Shown piece by piece: positions 8,026 through 15,725 of a stretch of DNA of 43,245 nt. Where the stretch lies: the NCBI GenBank assembly GCA_023664265.1, contig JAMPFV010000020.1:1-43245 (forward strand), read 5' to 3'. The notes beneath the pieces are model-generated. The model was not told the origin of the DNA and did not search any database. It worked only from the letters and a program-made list of their open reading frames with translations. Numbering within the stretch: position 1 is the first letter of the stretch; each line of letters starts with the position of its first letter. The stretch comes from Roseburia sp. (GTDB lineage: Bacteria > Bacillota > Clostridia > Lachnospirales > Lachnospiraceae). Both the position numbers and the translations under genes were made by a program.

Positions 8026-9363
8026 ATGCCGGAGATGGATGAGGCGGTCTTAAAGAGAATCCTGCCCCACAGCATTGAGGCGGAGCAGTCGGTCATAGGC
8101 GCGATGCTTATGGATAAGGACGCAATCACGGTCGCGAGCGAGCAGATAACGGGAGAGGATTTCTACGGAAAGCAGTACGGGATACTGTTTGACGCGATGG
8201 TGGAGCTGAACGACGAAGGCAAGCCGGTGGATTTGGTGACGCTCCAGAACCGTTTGAAGGAAATGGGCGTGCCGCCCGAGATATCCGGAATGGAGTACAT
8301 AAGGGACGTCATGTCCGCGGTGCCGACCTCGGCGAATATCAAGTATTACGCGAATATCGTCGCGGAGAAATCGACGCTCAGGAAGCTGATTCGCGTGAAT
8401 GAGGAGATTGCAAACCATTGCTATTCGCAGAAGGATTCACTGGAGGTTATTCTTGAGGAGACCGAAAGGAAGGTTTTTGAGATTGCCCAGAAGCGCAACA
8501 GCAGCGATTTTGTCCCCATCAGACAGGTCGTTATGAATGCGATGAACCTGATTGAGCAGGCCTCCAAGAGCAAGGGGGCCGTCACCGGAATTGCGACCGG
8601 GTTTCTGGATTTGGACTATAAGACGGCGGGGTTTCAGCCCTCCGATTTGATATTGATCGCGGCGCGTCCTTCCATGGGAAAGACCGCGTTTGTGCTGAAT
8701 ATCGCGCAGCATGTGGCCTTTAAGGAGAATAAGGCCGTGGCGATATTTTCACTGGAAATGTCCAAGGAGCAGCTTGTAAACCGTCTGCTTTCCCTGGAGT
8801 CGAAGGTCAATTCGCAGGCGATACGAACCGGCAATATGAAGGACGACGAGTGGGAGCGTCTGATAGAGGGCGCGGACGTCATCGGCAAATCTCAGCTTCT
8901 GATTGACGATACCCCGGGCATCAGCATCGGGGAGCTTCGCTCCAAGTGCCGCAGATTCAAGCTGGAATACGATTTGCAGATGGTTATCATCGACTACCTG
9001 CAGCTGATGACGGGTTCCGGGAGGATGGAGTCGCGGCAGCAGGAGATTTCCGATATATCGAGAGCGCTCAAGGCTCTGGCGCGGGAGCTGCATGTGCCGG
9101 TCGTCGCCCTGTCGCAGCTGTCGCGCGCAGTGGAGCAGCGCCCCGAGCACAGGCCGATGCTGTCGGATTTGCGCGAATCCGGCGCGATCGAGCAGGATGC
9201 GGACGTGGTAATGTTTATCTACCGCGACGACTATTACAATAAGGATACGGAGCTGAAGAACGTGGCCGAGATTATCATCGCCAAGCAGAGAAACGGCTCA
9301 ATCGGTACGATAAATCTCGCGTGGCTGCCGGATTACACACAGTTTGCGAATCTGGCGAAATAA
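8026..9363 (+). CDS. dnaB: Replicative DNA helicase DnaB
   Basis: A 445-residue hexameric 5'-3' helicase that unwinds DNA at the replication fork and contacts primase (called DnaC in Bacillus). The N-terminal DnaB domain starts with LPHSIEAEQSVIGAML. The RecA-like motor has a Walker A motif RPSMGKTA (about 214-221), the EMSKEQLVNRLLS segment, a Walker B stretch MVIIDYLQLM, and the DLRESGAIEQDADVV motif. GGGGG lies about 9 bases before the start. It is last in gdpP-rplI-dnaB and is followed by a strong terminator. No intein interrupts it. Confidence 0.97.
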   Translation: MPEMDEAVLKRILPHSIEAEQSVIGAMLMDKDAITVASEQITGEDFYGKQYGILFDAMVELNDEGKPVDLVTLQNRLKEMGVPPEISGMEYIRDVMSAVPTSANIKYYANIVAEKSTLRKLIRVNEEIANHCYSQKDSLEVILEETERKVFEIAQKRNSSDFVPIRQVVMNAMNLIEQASKSKGAVTGIATGFLDLDYKTAGFQPSDLILIAARPSMGKTAFVLNIAQHVAFKENKAVAIFSLEMSKEQLVNRLLSLESKVNSQAIRTGNMKDDEWERLIEGADVIGKSQLLIDDTPGISIGELRSKCRRFKLEYDLQMVIIDYLQLMTGSGRMESRQQEISDISRALKALARELHVPVVALSQLSRAVEQRPEHRPMLSDLRESGAIEQDADVVMFIYRDDYYNKDTELKNVAEIIIAKQRNGSIGTINLAWLPDYTQFANLAK

Positions 9364-9392
9364 GGCAGGCATATTCATATTGAAGCATATAC

Positions 9393-9426
9393 AAAAGAGG
9401 ACATGAGGAACACATGCCCTCTTTTT
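9393..9426 (+). terminator. Intrinsic terminator after dnaB
   Basis: AAAAGAGG (9393-9400) pairs with CCTCTTTT (9418-9425). A second CATG/CATG pairing sits inside the loop, and the stem runs directly into a T tract. This ends the ribosomal protein/helicase unit. Confidence 0.8.
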
Positions 9427-9457
9427 AATGCATATGGGCGCAGAAAGGAGTAAAAAA

Positions 9458-10318
9458 ATGGTAAAGGAAAGGTATTTAATCAACGAGGCTGCAAAAGAGG
9501 TGCATGTGGAGTCGCATGTGCTGAGATACTGGGAGGAGGAGCTGGGGCTTCCCATCAAGAGAAACGAGCAGGGACACCGAATCTATACGCAGGAGGATGT
9601 GGACAGATTTATCAGGATAAAGGATTGGAAAGATCAGGGCTTACAGCTCAAGGCGGTTCGGACGCTGCTGGGACAGTCGCCGGAGGAACGGCGGGAAAAT
9701 CCTTTTGCACAAAAGCAGTTGACAAAAATAGGAAAGAATGGGGATATGAAGGTGATACAGTTAAAGTCGGGCGATGAGCTGAAATGGAAGGAATTGAAGA
9801 GTGAGCGGCACATGACAGAGGGAAAGGAGCAGCGCAGGGAGAACGCGGACAGGCAGGAGCTTGCGATACAGATTAAGGACATGGAGGGCACACGGGCTGA
9901 TGACGCGGCGCTCTCGGTGCAGGATGAGACGCAGAAGGAGCAGATGGTACGGCTTCAATATCTGTTCCAGAAGCTGATCAAGGAGGTCGTGACGGAGAAC
10001 AACGAGGCGATGGTAAATGACATCTCGCAGAAAGTTACAGGGACGATACGCGAGGATCTGTGCAAGGAGCTGGATTACCAGTTCCGCCTGCTGGAGGAGC
10101 GCGAGGAGCAGCGGGAGACTGCCAAGAAGGAGCAGGAGGAGAAGCGGGACGAGGACTATTATAAGCGAATCGACGAGCTGCTGCGCCAATACAGCGGCAA
10201 GTTCAAGGCACCCAAGGAAAAGCCCGATAAAGAAAAGGTATCGCGCTTTCCCAAACAGAAGGTGCAGAAGCCCAAGAAGGAGTTTCGGTTTCTCAAGCGT
10301 GCGGCGCAGAGCGAATAA
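9458..10318 (+). CDS. MerR-type DNA-binding protein with long coiled coil
   Basis: A 286-residue protein. Residues about 5-75 form a MerR-like winged helix (YLINEAAKEVHVESHVLRYW, then GHRIYTQEDVDRFIRIKDW). The rest, from about 75, is highly charged and mostly coiled coil, ending in a Lys/Arg-rich tail. It lacks a recognisable metal- or drug-binding C-terminal domain, so a structural or chromosome-organising role is as likely as classical gene activation. The start is set by AGAAAGGAG 8 bases upstream; an in-frame ATG at 9428 lies in the dnaB terminator and has no ribosome site. It stands alone between dnaB and the minus-strand ferredoxin. Confidence 0.8.
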   Translation: MVKERYLINEAAKEVHVESHVLRYWEEELGLPIKRNEQGHRIYTQEDVDRFIRIKDWKDQGLQLKAVRTLLGQSPEERRENPFAQKQLTKIGKNGDMKVIQLKSGDELKWKELKSERHMTEGKEQRRENADRQELAIQIKDMEGTRADDAALSVQDETQKEQMVRLQYLFQKLIKEVVTENNEAMVNDISQKVTGTIREDLCKELDYQFRLLEEREEQRETAKKEQEEKRDEDYYKRIDELLRQYSGKFKAPKEKPDKEKVSRFPKQKVQKPKKEFRFLKRAAQSE

Positions 10319-10377
10319 AAATCGTCGCTCGCGGCAGCGATATAATGCTTCGCATCGTCGCAATTTTCTGTGGCATG

Positions 10378-10408
10378 AAAAAACGCCGTACCCGGAGGTG
10401 CGGCGTTT
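10378..10408 (-). terminator. Terminator of the ferredoxin gene
   Basis: On the minus strand AAACGCCG pairs with CGGCGTTT across a short loop and is followed by a run of T. It lies 11 bases past the ferredoxin stop. The plus-strand direction lacks a good U-tract, so it probably serves mainly the minus-strand gene. Confidence 0.75.
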
Positions 10409-10418
10409 CGTCGTATGT

Positions 10419-10589
10419 TTATGCCTGATCGATAGATCCCGTAGGGCAGGCACCTGCGCAGGAACCGCAGTCGATGCACTTGTCAGCGTCGATTTCGAAT
10501 TTGCCGTCACCCATGCTGATCGCACCTACCGGACACTGGCTCTCGCAAGCTCCGCAACAAACGCAGGCATCAGAAATCTGGTATGCCAT
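10419..10589 (-). CDS. 2[4Fe-4S] ferredoxin
   Basis: A 56-residue bacterial-type ferredoxin that carries low-potential electrons in the cytoplasm. Reading the minus strand from 10589 gives MAYQISDACVCCGACESQCP, followed after a short loop by CIDCGSCAGACPTGSI. These are two complete CxxCxxCxxxCP clusters, each binding one [4Fe-4S] centre. AAGGAGG precedes the start by 7 bases. It lies just downstream of pflA, separated by about 165 bases that contain AT-rich sequence consistent with its own promoter. It could supply electrons to the radical-SAM activase or to other redox enzymes; that link is only positional. Confidence 0.93.
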   Translation of the reverse strand: MAYQISDACVCCGACESQCPVGAISMGDGKFEIDADKCIDCGSCAGACPTGSIDQA

Positions 10590-10753
10590 AATAAAAACCT
10601 CCTTATATCAATAAAATCGCAGTATTCTGACAAGCGTGCCGGACAATGTCCGACGAATGCCTATCAATACTGATATTTTAATATAAAATATTATGAAATA
10701 CAAGGCATAAAGCACAAAATAATGCAAAGTATCCGATTAAATACAAGACGGAA

Positions 10754-11515
10754 TTATTTCTCAATCGGGATTCCGCGCCGTTCCTTGATGCCGTTGAGAA
10801 TATACTGCTTCAGCTCCGGCACGCGGCCCTTGTCCATCTCCGGTACGCCCTCAAGGCGGTATTTCATGCCGAGCTCATCGTACTTCTTCTTCCCCATCGT
10901 GTGGTAGGGAAGGACATCCAGCGCCTTGAGATTGCTCAGGCCGCCGATAAAGTACCCCAGACGGCGCAAATCCTCAGGGTCATCCGTGATGCCGGGCACC
11001 ACGACATGGCGAATCCAGATGTCCACATGCATTCTGTCCAGATATTCCGCAAACGCCAAAATGCCATCGTTCGGCTGCTTTACAAGCTCCTTGTGCTTCT
11101 CGGGGTCAATGTGCTTAATGTCGAGCATTACCAAATCCGTCACGGCGCACAGTTTGTCGAGCTTCGCAAGCCATTCCGGATTGCCGTCCGGCCTGTAGGC
11201 GATTCCGGAGCTGTCAAGACAGGTATGGATTCCGCGCTCGTGCGCCAGCGTGAAAAGCTCCAGCAGAAAATCAAGCTGCATCAGAGGCTCGCCCCCGGTG
11301 ACAGTGATTCCGCCGCCCTTGTAAAAGGGCTTGTTGCGCTCGTAATTCTCGAGAATTTCCTCCGGCTCCATGAGCGTGCCGGCATTCATCTCCCAGGTAT
11401 CGGGATTGTGGCAGTAGGCGCACCGCATCGGGCAACCCTGAACAAACACAACGTAACGGACGCCGGGGCCGTCAACGGTGCCAAATGATTCCAATGAGTG
11501 AATTCTTCCCTTCAT
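10754..11515 (-). CDS. pflA: Pyruvate formate-lyase activating enzyme
   Basis: A 253-residue radical-SAM enzyme that abstracts a hydrogen from the conserved glycine of pyruvate formate-lyase to make the glycyl radical. The cluster motif is CPMRCAYCHNP (C28, C32, C35; the Cx3Cx2C spacing of activases). The GGGITVTGGEPLMQ segment for SAM binding and the late RHVVVPGITDD motif also fit PflA. GAGGTGAT precedes the ATG. It is in the same orientation as the pfl genes at 15.1-17.7 kb but is separated from them by the BlaI/M56 pair, the inverted repeat and the Rpn gene. Its natural substrate here would be the detached 79-residue radical subunit. Confidence 0.94.
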   Translation of the reverse strand: MKGRIHSLESFGTVDGPGVRYVVFVQGCPMRCAYCHNPDTWEMNAGTLMEPEEILENYERNKPFYKGGGITVTGGEPLMQLDFLLELFTLAHERGIHTCLDSSGIAYRPDGNPEWLAKLDKLCAVTDLVMLDIKHIDPEKHKELVKQPNDGILAFAEYLDRMHVDIWIRHVVVPGITDDPEDLRRLGYFIGGLSNLKALDVLPYHTMGKKKYDELGMKYRLEGVPEMDKGRVPELKQYILNGIKERRGIPIEK

Positions 11516-11551
11516 AACTGTATCACCTCGTTTGAGTGTTCTTTAAGTAGT

Positions 11552-11579
11552 ATTATAACCTATATTGGGAAAATAGTAA
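11552..11579 (-). promoter_or_regulatory. Promoter of pflA
   Basis: On the minus strand TTACTA and TATAAT are separated by 16 bases, ending about 35 bases before the pflA start. It is a plausible housekeeping promoter with a weak -35. Confidence 0.5.
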
Positions 11580-11695
11580 CCGGTTTTTGATATTTTAAAT
11601 CAGATATTTTGGGAAAAATATGGAAGAAAGCAAGTAGGTGTGTTATAGTTTTTATGTTGGTTTTGAGAAGAAGATGTTACGGATAAAGTAACAAC

Positions 11696-11737
11696 TTTAC
11701 AGTATTACAATATTGTAGTACACTATATGTAGCTACA
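11696..11737 (+). promoter_or_regulatory. BlaI-type operator and promoter
   Basis: TTTACA (11696-11701) and TACACT (11719-11724) are 17 bases apart. The spacer holds the dyad GTATTACAATATTGTAGTAC (11702-11721; one mismatched pair), which has the TACA/TGTA core typical of BlaI/MecI operators. A second perfect dyad TGTAGCTACA (11728-11737) lies just downstream. Repressor bound here would block RNA polymerase, giving autoregulation of the pair below. Confidence 0.75.
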
Positions 11738-11802
11738 GAACCGAAGCATGGGAGGTAGCGTAGGTTGATGCCTGTGTTTGGAGCTACGGGAAGGAGTTTT
11801 AC

Positions 11803-12180
11803 ATGGGCGGAGGAATCGTATATGAGACATCGGGCTCAGAGCGTTTGATTATGGAGTTTCTGTGGGAGGCAGGGACAGAGAAGAGCTTTGTCGAGATTAT
11901 GGAGTTCCTGAACAATGAGGCCGGGAAGGCGTGGAAGAAGCAGACAGTCAATACGTTTTTGAAGCGGCTCATTGATAAGGGGCTGATAGCGGTACGGCAA
12001 AAGGGACGTAATCGGGCGTATTGTGCGGCGATGACGGCGGATGAATATGAGCAGGGCTGCGCGAAGAAATTGTTGAATGATTATTACAACGGTTCGATAG
12101 GTGCGTTCTTATCGGCGCTTAGCGGCGGTGAGAAGATTGATAAGCAGTTTGCCGATGAGCTGAGAAGGCTGGTGGACTGA
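11803..12180 (+). CDS. BlaI/MecI/CopY-family repressor
   Basis: A 125-residue winged-helix repressor of the Penicillinase_R family (ERLIMEFLWEAG, then WKKQTVNTFLKRLIDKGLI, then KGRNRAYCAAMT). In known systems it dimerises on TACA/TGTA dyads and is inactivated by cleavage after its partner metalloprotease senses a ligand. The C-terminal dimerisation half is shorter in appearance but complete. GGAAGGAG precedes the start. One base separates its stop from the M56 gene. The operator at 11696-11737 indicates autorepression. No beta-lactamase or penicillin-binding protein gene adjoins it, so its other target genes are not visible here. Confidence 0.88.
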   Translation: MGGGIVYETSGSERLIMEFLWEAGTEKSFVEIMEFLNNEAGKAWKKQTVNTFLKRLIDKGLIAVRQKGRNRAYCAAMTADEYEQGCAKKLLNDYYNGSIGAFLSALSGGEKIDKQFADELRRLVD

Positions 12181-12181
12181 G

Positions 12182-13534
12182 ATGACGCTGTTACATACGA
12201 TGAGCCTCGCAGGAAGCGTTGTGGTGGTGATATACATATTGTTATATCCGCTCGCAAAGCGGTATTTCCCGATACTGTGGCATAAGATATACCTGACGAT
12301 AGCGACGCTGTTGTTTATAACGCCTTTTCAATATGTCGGAATGGATTACAGAATGTGGCTTAGCAGGCTCTTTGGAAAGAAGAGTTTGTATACGGAGCAG
12401 ACTGCTTTGACAGATGTAAGCGGACATATGATTTTTGTTTATGATAATATGGTTTATTCCGCGAATTTGTGGATGTATGTTGCGTTGTTTCTCTGCCTGC
12501 TTCTGAGTGTCTGGCTGTTGGCGGGTATGATTCGGAATTACCGAAATGTCCGATACGGCATAATGGCGGAGACCTATAGGGATGAGAAGGCGGAGGCTGT
12601 GCTGAAATCTGTCAGTGAGACATTAAGGATCAACACAAATGCCACGGTTTACAGAGGAAAATACTTGGATACACCCGTAACAGTCGGCATTTTGCATCAA
12701 AAGATTGTTTTGCCTGATATGGAATGGTCGGAGGAAGCTCTCAAAAATATTTTCCACCATGAATTGACGCATATTCGGGTGAAGGATAACCCGGTAAAGC
12801 TGATAGTTTTGTTGGCGGTCATCCTGAATTTCTATAATCCGTTGGTCTATTATCTGCGGTACAGATGGAATCTTGTTGCCGAGATGTACTGTGATGATAA
12901 GGTAATCGCGGGAAAGAACGGACAGGAGATGGCGGATTACGCGAATGTGATAATCACGCTTGCGCAGGAGCGGGAGAATGATAACGATAAGCTGCCGATT
13001 GTCGGATTAAACAGCGGCAGAAAGGCACTAAAAGAACGAATAGAGAGGATCGGAATGATGAAAAGAACAGGAAAGAAATACGGAAAAGTCAGTGTGGCAT
13101 TGGGAAGCGTTGTTACTTTAGCGGCGGTGTTTGCATCCTCGCTGACGGTATTGGCGTATGAGCCGAAGCAGATAGATACGCACAATCAGAACAGCGAGTA
13201 TGCAGGCGGTGAGATTGAACTTTTCTTTGCACAGGAAGAACAGAATTTTGATGCGCCCTTGAGCGAATATGAAAAATATGTTGCGGCGGATTGTACTCGT
13301 GTGTTTGTAGATGAAGCGGGCAATGTATATTATGAGACAGAGAGTGAAGAGACACAGCCGTATGTGTTATGCAATCACAGCTATGTGAATGGAACGATTA
13401 CACAGCATACAAAATATCCCGATGGGAGTTGTGATGTTGACAATTATTCCGGAAAGAGATGCGAGAAATGCGGACATATAGTTTATGAGAACCATATAAG
13501 CATTACTACTTATGATGTATGCCCACACGAATAA
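12182..13534 (+). CDS. BlaR1/MecR1-like M56 sensor metalloprotease
   Basis: A 450-residue integral membrane protein. There are transmembrane segments near residues 5-25, 35-55 and 90-115 and a last one near 305-330. The M56 peptidase domain carries the zinc motif HELTH (near residue 193) followed by a KDNP turn. A BlaR1 sensor would normally end in a penicillin-binding domain of about 250 residues. Here only about 120 extracytoplasmic residues follow the last membrane segment. They contain five cysteines and several histidines (for example CEKCGH), so the signal is unlikely to be a beta-lactam bound by acylation. The partner repressor is immediately upstream. The ligand is unknown. Confidence 0.82.
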   Translation: MTLLHTMSLAGSVVVVIYILLYPLAKRYFPILWHKIYLTIATLLFITPFQYVGMDYRMWLSRLFGKKSLYTEQTALTDVSGHMIFVYDNMVYSANLWMYVALFLCLLLSVWLLAGMIRNYRNVRYGIMAETYRDEKAEAVLKSVSETLRINTNATVYRGKYLDTPVTVGILHQKIVLPDMEWSEEALKNIFHHELTHIRVKDNPVKLIVLLAVILNFYNPLVYYLRYRWNLVAEMYCDDKVIAGKNGQEMADYANVIITLAQERENDNDKLPIVGLNSGRKALKERIERIGMMKRTGKKYGKVSVALGSVVTLAAVFASSLTVLAYEPKQIDTHNQNSEYAGGEIELFFAQEEQNFDAPLSEYEKYVAADCTRVFVDEAGNVYYETESEETQPYVLCNHSYVNGTITQHTKYPDGSCDVDNYSGKRCEKCGHIVYENHISITTYDVCPHE

Positions 13535-13722
13535 TCACTTTACATTATTTATAGGGAATGTATGTTAGAGAAGATTTTGTATCAGACAGCCATAGAATAT
13601 CTTGAATAATCAGTAGTGGAAGATTGCGCAAAATCGCACAGCAATATATGTGATACGGGAAAGCCGCTATATGACGTATGCTTTCTCGGAGCAACACAGA
13701 TGAAAAGCACCTGCATACAACC

Positions 13723-13884
13723 GATAATACTCTTGGCCATACCTTCGGTTGACAGGGGAATACACGTTTCAGAGGGAGTAATTTTGGTATTTTAAATATC
13801 CTCAATCACCTGCTTTGAAAGAGTCAAATTGCTCTATCCGGGCGTGTATGTCCCTGTCAGCCGAAGGGCTTCCAAGAGGATATC
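13723..13884. repeat. Long imperfect inverted repeat
   Basis: Two arms of about 42-44 bases (13723-13766 and 13843-13884) are reverse complements of one another over most of their length. They share the blocks CTCTTGG, CCTTCGG, TGACAGGG and TACACG. The 76-base centre contains a small TTTGA/TCAAA hairpin. The whole would fold into a long snap-back RNA or cruciform. The gap 13535-14016 around it holds no convincing gene. It may be two inverted copies of an eroded gene piece, a MITE-like element, or a structured RNA. Confidence 0.7.
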
Positions 13885-13933
13885 AAATAGTATATCGTGA
13901 TATTGAGTATTATTGCACAAATTCTGTTGAAAC

Positions 13934-13957
13934 GCAAGCTAATTGGCTTGCTTTTTT
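13934..13957 (+). terminator. GCAAGC-type hairpin (copy 1)
   Basis: GCAAGC (13934-13939) pairs with GCTTGC (13946-13951) and is followed directly by six T. It is a shorter member of the hairpin family found at 13989, 33796, 33901 and 42984. Confidence 0.65.
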
Positions 13958-13988
13958 ATGTGATAGGAAATAGCGATAAATGCGAAGT

Positions 13989-14018
13989 AAAAACGCAAGC
14001 AGCCGAGCTTGCGTTTTT
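13989..14018. terminator. GCAAGC-type hairpin (copy 2), bidirectional
   Basis: AAAAACGCAAGC (13989-14000) and GCTTGCGTTTTT (14007-14018) form a perfect 12-bp stem with a 6-base loop. It overlaps the stop codon of the minus-strand Rpn gene and has A and T flanks usable from both sides. Confidence 0.8.
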
Positions 14019-14991
14019 ACTCCGCGTCAGCAAGCGGGTGGAGGGCTTTTAATTGCAGTACTTCCGCTTCGAGCTCCTTAACCGTGTCAAGCGGCAACTC
14101 CGTAGCGTCCGCAATATCCTCCAAAGTCATTTTACTCAGCTTTATCAAGCGGACAGCCGTATTCCTTGCCTTATTGAGAGCGGCCTCGTTGCGCTCACAT
14201 TTGATATAAGTGCGCATGATTTCTTCTTCATCGTATAAGCTCATCATAATGGATATAACCTCGCTTTCCCTGTTTTCAAGATAGTTTCTGAGGATATTTC
14301 TATCCTTACAGATACGGATAGTCTGCAGGATGGCTTCCTTGGATCTTCCGTACAGCTTGCGCTGTTTATCATATACCTTTGAGAATATGATATATTGATT
14401 GATAATATCGTCCTTATCGCTTTCATACAAGACTTTAATCCGTATGTCAATTGCATAGGCTTCCCCGCTAAGAAAGTCCTTTGACAGGGATAGGGTATCC
14501 GGCTTGTTTCCCCTCTCTCCTGTGTAAATAACATACAGCTCGGGTGTGGGCAGTGTCACCCTTTTACATGCATAGAGGTTCTGAGCAGTGCGCTCAAAAT
14601 AATCATGGTAAGTTTGTGCCAGATAGAAAAAGGCGCGGAAAATAATATTTACTGTCCATGTACTCTGGGCTTCTACGAGAATCATCAACCGATTTCCCAA
14701 CAAAAAGCCCAAGTCATTATATTGACCGTCCGTCAGCACGTTTTTAATCGTGATGTCTGTCAAGGCTTCTTCGGTTGCGGATAAATCCTCGGGGTGCAGC
14801 GCCCGATATAATTGAAACAAATATTTTTTATCTCGGAATAAATCTGTAAACACGCTGTCCTTGATGGTACGCTTGACGATATTGGACGTGACAGCATTCT
14901 CTGAATCGTCGTTGCCGAGCGACGATTTTTCTTCTTCGTTCAGTGCGTTGCAGCCTCCTTGCGGCAGGAAATTCCGGGAAGAAAATCCCAC
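14017..14991 (-). CDS. Rpn/PD-(D/E)XK nuclease-family transposase-like protein
   Basis: Up to 324 residues of the Rpn family (recombination-promoting nuclease, transposase_31-like). The fold is a PD-(D/E)XK endonuclease: VFTDLFRDKKYLFQLYRAL near residue 46, a likely active-site Asp in YNDLGFLLGN, and the core strand ILVEAQST. A helical C-terminal tail ends in a short region often variable in the family. The start is unclear. The GTG at 14991 has no ribosome site, while AAGGAGG lies 10 bases before an in-frame CTG (at about 14943). The gene lies in the DNA that separates pflA from pflB. Such genes promote RecA-independent recombination in Escherichia coli. Confidence 0.8.
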   Translation of the reverse strand: MGFSSRNFLPQGGCNALNEEEKSSLGNDDSENAVTSNIVKRTIKDSVFTDLFRDKKYLFQLYRALHPEDLSATEEALTDITIKNVLTDGQYNDLGFLLGNRLMILVEAQSTWTVNIIFRAFFYLAQTYHDYFERTAQNLYACKRVTLPTPELYVIYTGERGNKPDTLSLSKDFLSGEAYAIDIRIKVLYESDKDDIINQYIIFSKVYDKQRKLYGRSKEAILQTIRICKDRNILRNYLENRESEVISIMMSLYDEEEIMRTYIKCERNEAALNKARNTAVRLIKLSKMTLEDIADATELPLDTVKELEAEVLQLKALHPLADAE

Positions 14992-15074
14992 AGTTTTATA
15001 TATCTTATATTATACTAAATTAAAGCTGCGTTTACAATAAAAACAGGTGAAATGTAAAAAACAGTACACTGAAA

Positions 15075-15100
15075 AGCCCCCGAGACCATGCTCGGGGGCT
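15075..15100 (-). terminator. Terminator of the split pfl operon
   Basis: AGCCCCCGAG (15075-15084) and CTCGGGGGCT (15091-15100) form a perfect 10-bp GC-rich stem with a 6-base loop. On the minus strand it is followed by TTTT. It lies 12 bases past the stop of the radical-subunit gene. Confidence 0.85.
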
Positions 15101-15112
15101 TGCTTTGCATTC

Positions 15113-15352
15113 TTAGATTGCCTCGTGGAATGTACGGGAGATTACATCTGCCTGCTGCTCCGGTGTCAGCTTAATGAAGTTCACCGCATATCCGGATACA
15201 CGGATTGTCAGCTGCGGATAATTCTCAGGATGCTTCTGCGCATCTAACAGCGTGTCTCTGTTCAATACATTCACATTGAGATGATGGCCGCCCTTTGTAG
15301 CGTAACCGTCCAATAAAGATACTAAATTATCAACCTGTGCTGCGTTGTCCAT
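15113..15352 (-). CDS. Detached glycyl-radical domain of pyruvate formate-lyase (GrcA-like)
   Basis: A 79-residue protein equal to the C-terminal domain of ordinary [23 protein letters not shown], then the radical loop RVSGYAVNF with the radical glycine at G54, then [18 protein letters not shown]. In full-length PFL these residues are fused to the core. E. coli GrcA (YfiD) is a free spare copy that repairs oxygen-cut PFL. Here the core gene upstream (15678-17717) lacks this domain altogether, so this small protein should be an obligatory subunit and the target of PflA. AGGAGG precedes the start. It is last in the operon, 26 bases after the 69-residue gene. Confidence 0.9.
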   Translation of the reverse strand: MDNAAQVDNLVSLLDGYATKGGHHLNVNVLNRDTLLDAQKHPENYPQLTIRVSGYAVNFIKLTPEQQADVISRTFHEAI

Positions 15353-15378
15353 AATGATACCTCCTAAAAATTTTAAAA

Positions 15379-15588
15379 CTATTTATAATCGTCTAACCCT
15401 TGGTGCAGTGTCGGAACACTGCACGCAAGAGGCGTTCTGGAACAGTCCGTACAGCCAAGCGTCTGTACTTCTTTTGTGGATTCCGTGTCCTCGTCAACAT
15501 CTACATTGAAATGTCCGACAGCTTTGTCACCGGAAAAGCCGGCGTCAAGCTGTGCGACGAGGTCATCAATCATAGATCTCTCATCCAT
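15379..15588 (-). CDS. Diverged relative of the PFL radical domain without the radical loop
   Basis: A 69-residue protein lying between the PFL core and the radical subunit. Its first half aligns by eye with the radical subunit: [15 protein letters not shown] against [15 protein letters not shown], then GHFNVDV against GHHLNVNV. After about residue 36 the resemblance ends. No RVSGYA loop is present; instead there is a cysteine-bearing tail ([13 protein letters not shown]). It cannot carry a glycyl radical. It might be a regulatory or redox subunit that occupies the same site on the core, or a decaying duplicate. AGAGAGG lies about 12 bases before the ATG, better spaced for another short frame, so expression may be weak. 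Confidence 0.6.
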   Translation of the reverse strand: MDERSMIDDLVAQLDAGFSGDKAVGHFNVDVDEDTESTKEVQTLGCTDCSRTPLACSVPTLHQGLDDYK

Positions 15589-15620
15589 AAATACACCATT
15601 CCTCTCTAAAACAAGTATGA

Positions 15621-15725
15621 TTACTTGCTTAAATCAAGCTCAATGTCTCCCGAGAAGACAAAGGCTTTTCAGTTCAATTACTTGCTCAAATCAAGCTCAA
15701 TATCGCCTGAAAAGACTTTTGCTTC
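15621..15725 (-). repeat. Tandem duplication of the pflB 3' end
   Basis: The last codons of pflB ([12 protein letters not shown] plus stop, ending at 15678) are repeated just downstream, with a second [12 protein letters not shown] plus stop ending at 15621. The two stops are 57 bases (19 codons) apart and in the same frame. Most differences are third-position changes, so the copy encodes the same peptide although it lies after a stop and has no start. Confidence 0.8.

Noticed and set aside
13545..13805. 86-codon minus-strand frame in the inverted-repeat region
   Set aside because: It includes one arm of the inverted repeat, lacks a ribosome site and has no recognisable family, so it is more likely debris.
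13723..13884. Integron attC site
   Set aside because: The inverted repeat lacks the GTTRRRY/RYYYAAC core sites and no integrase is adjacent.
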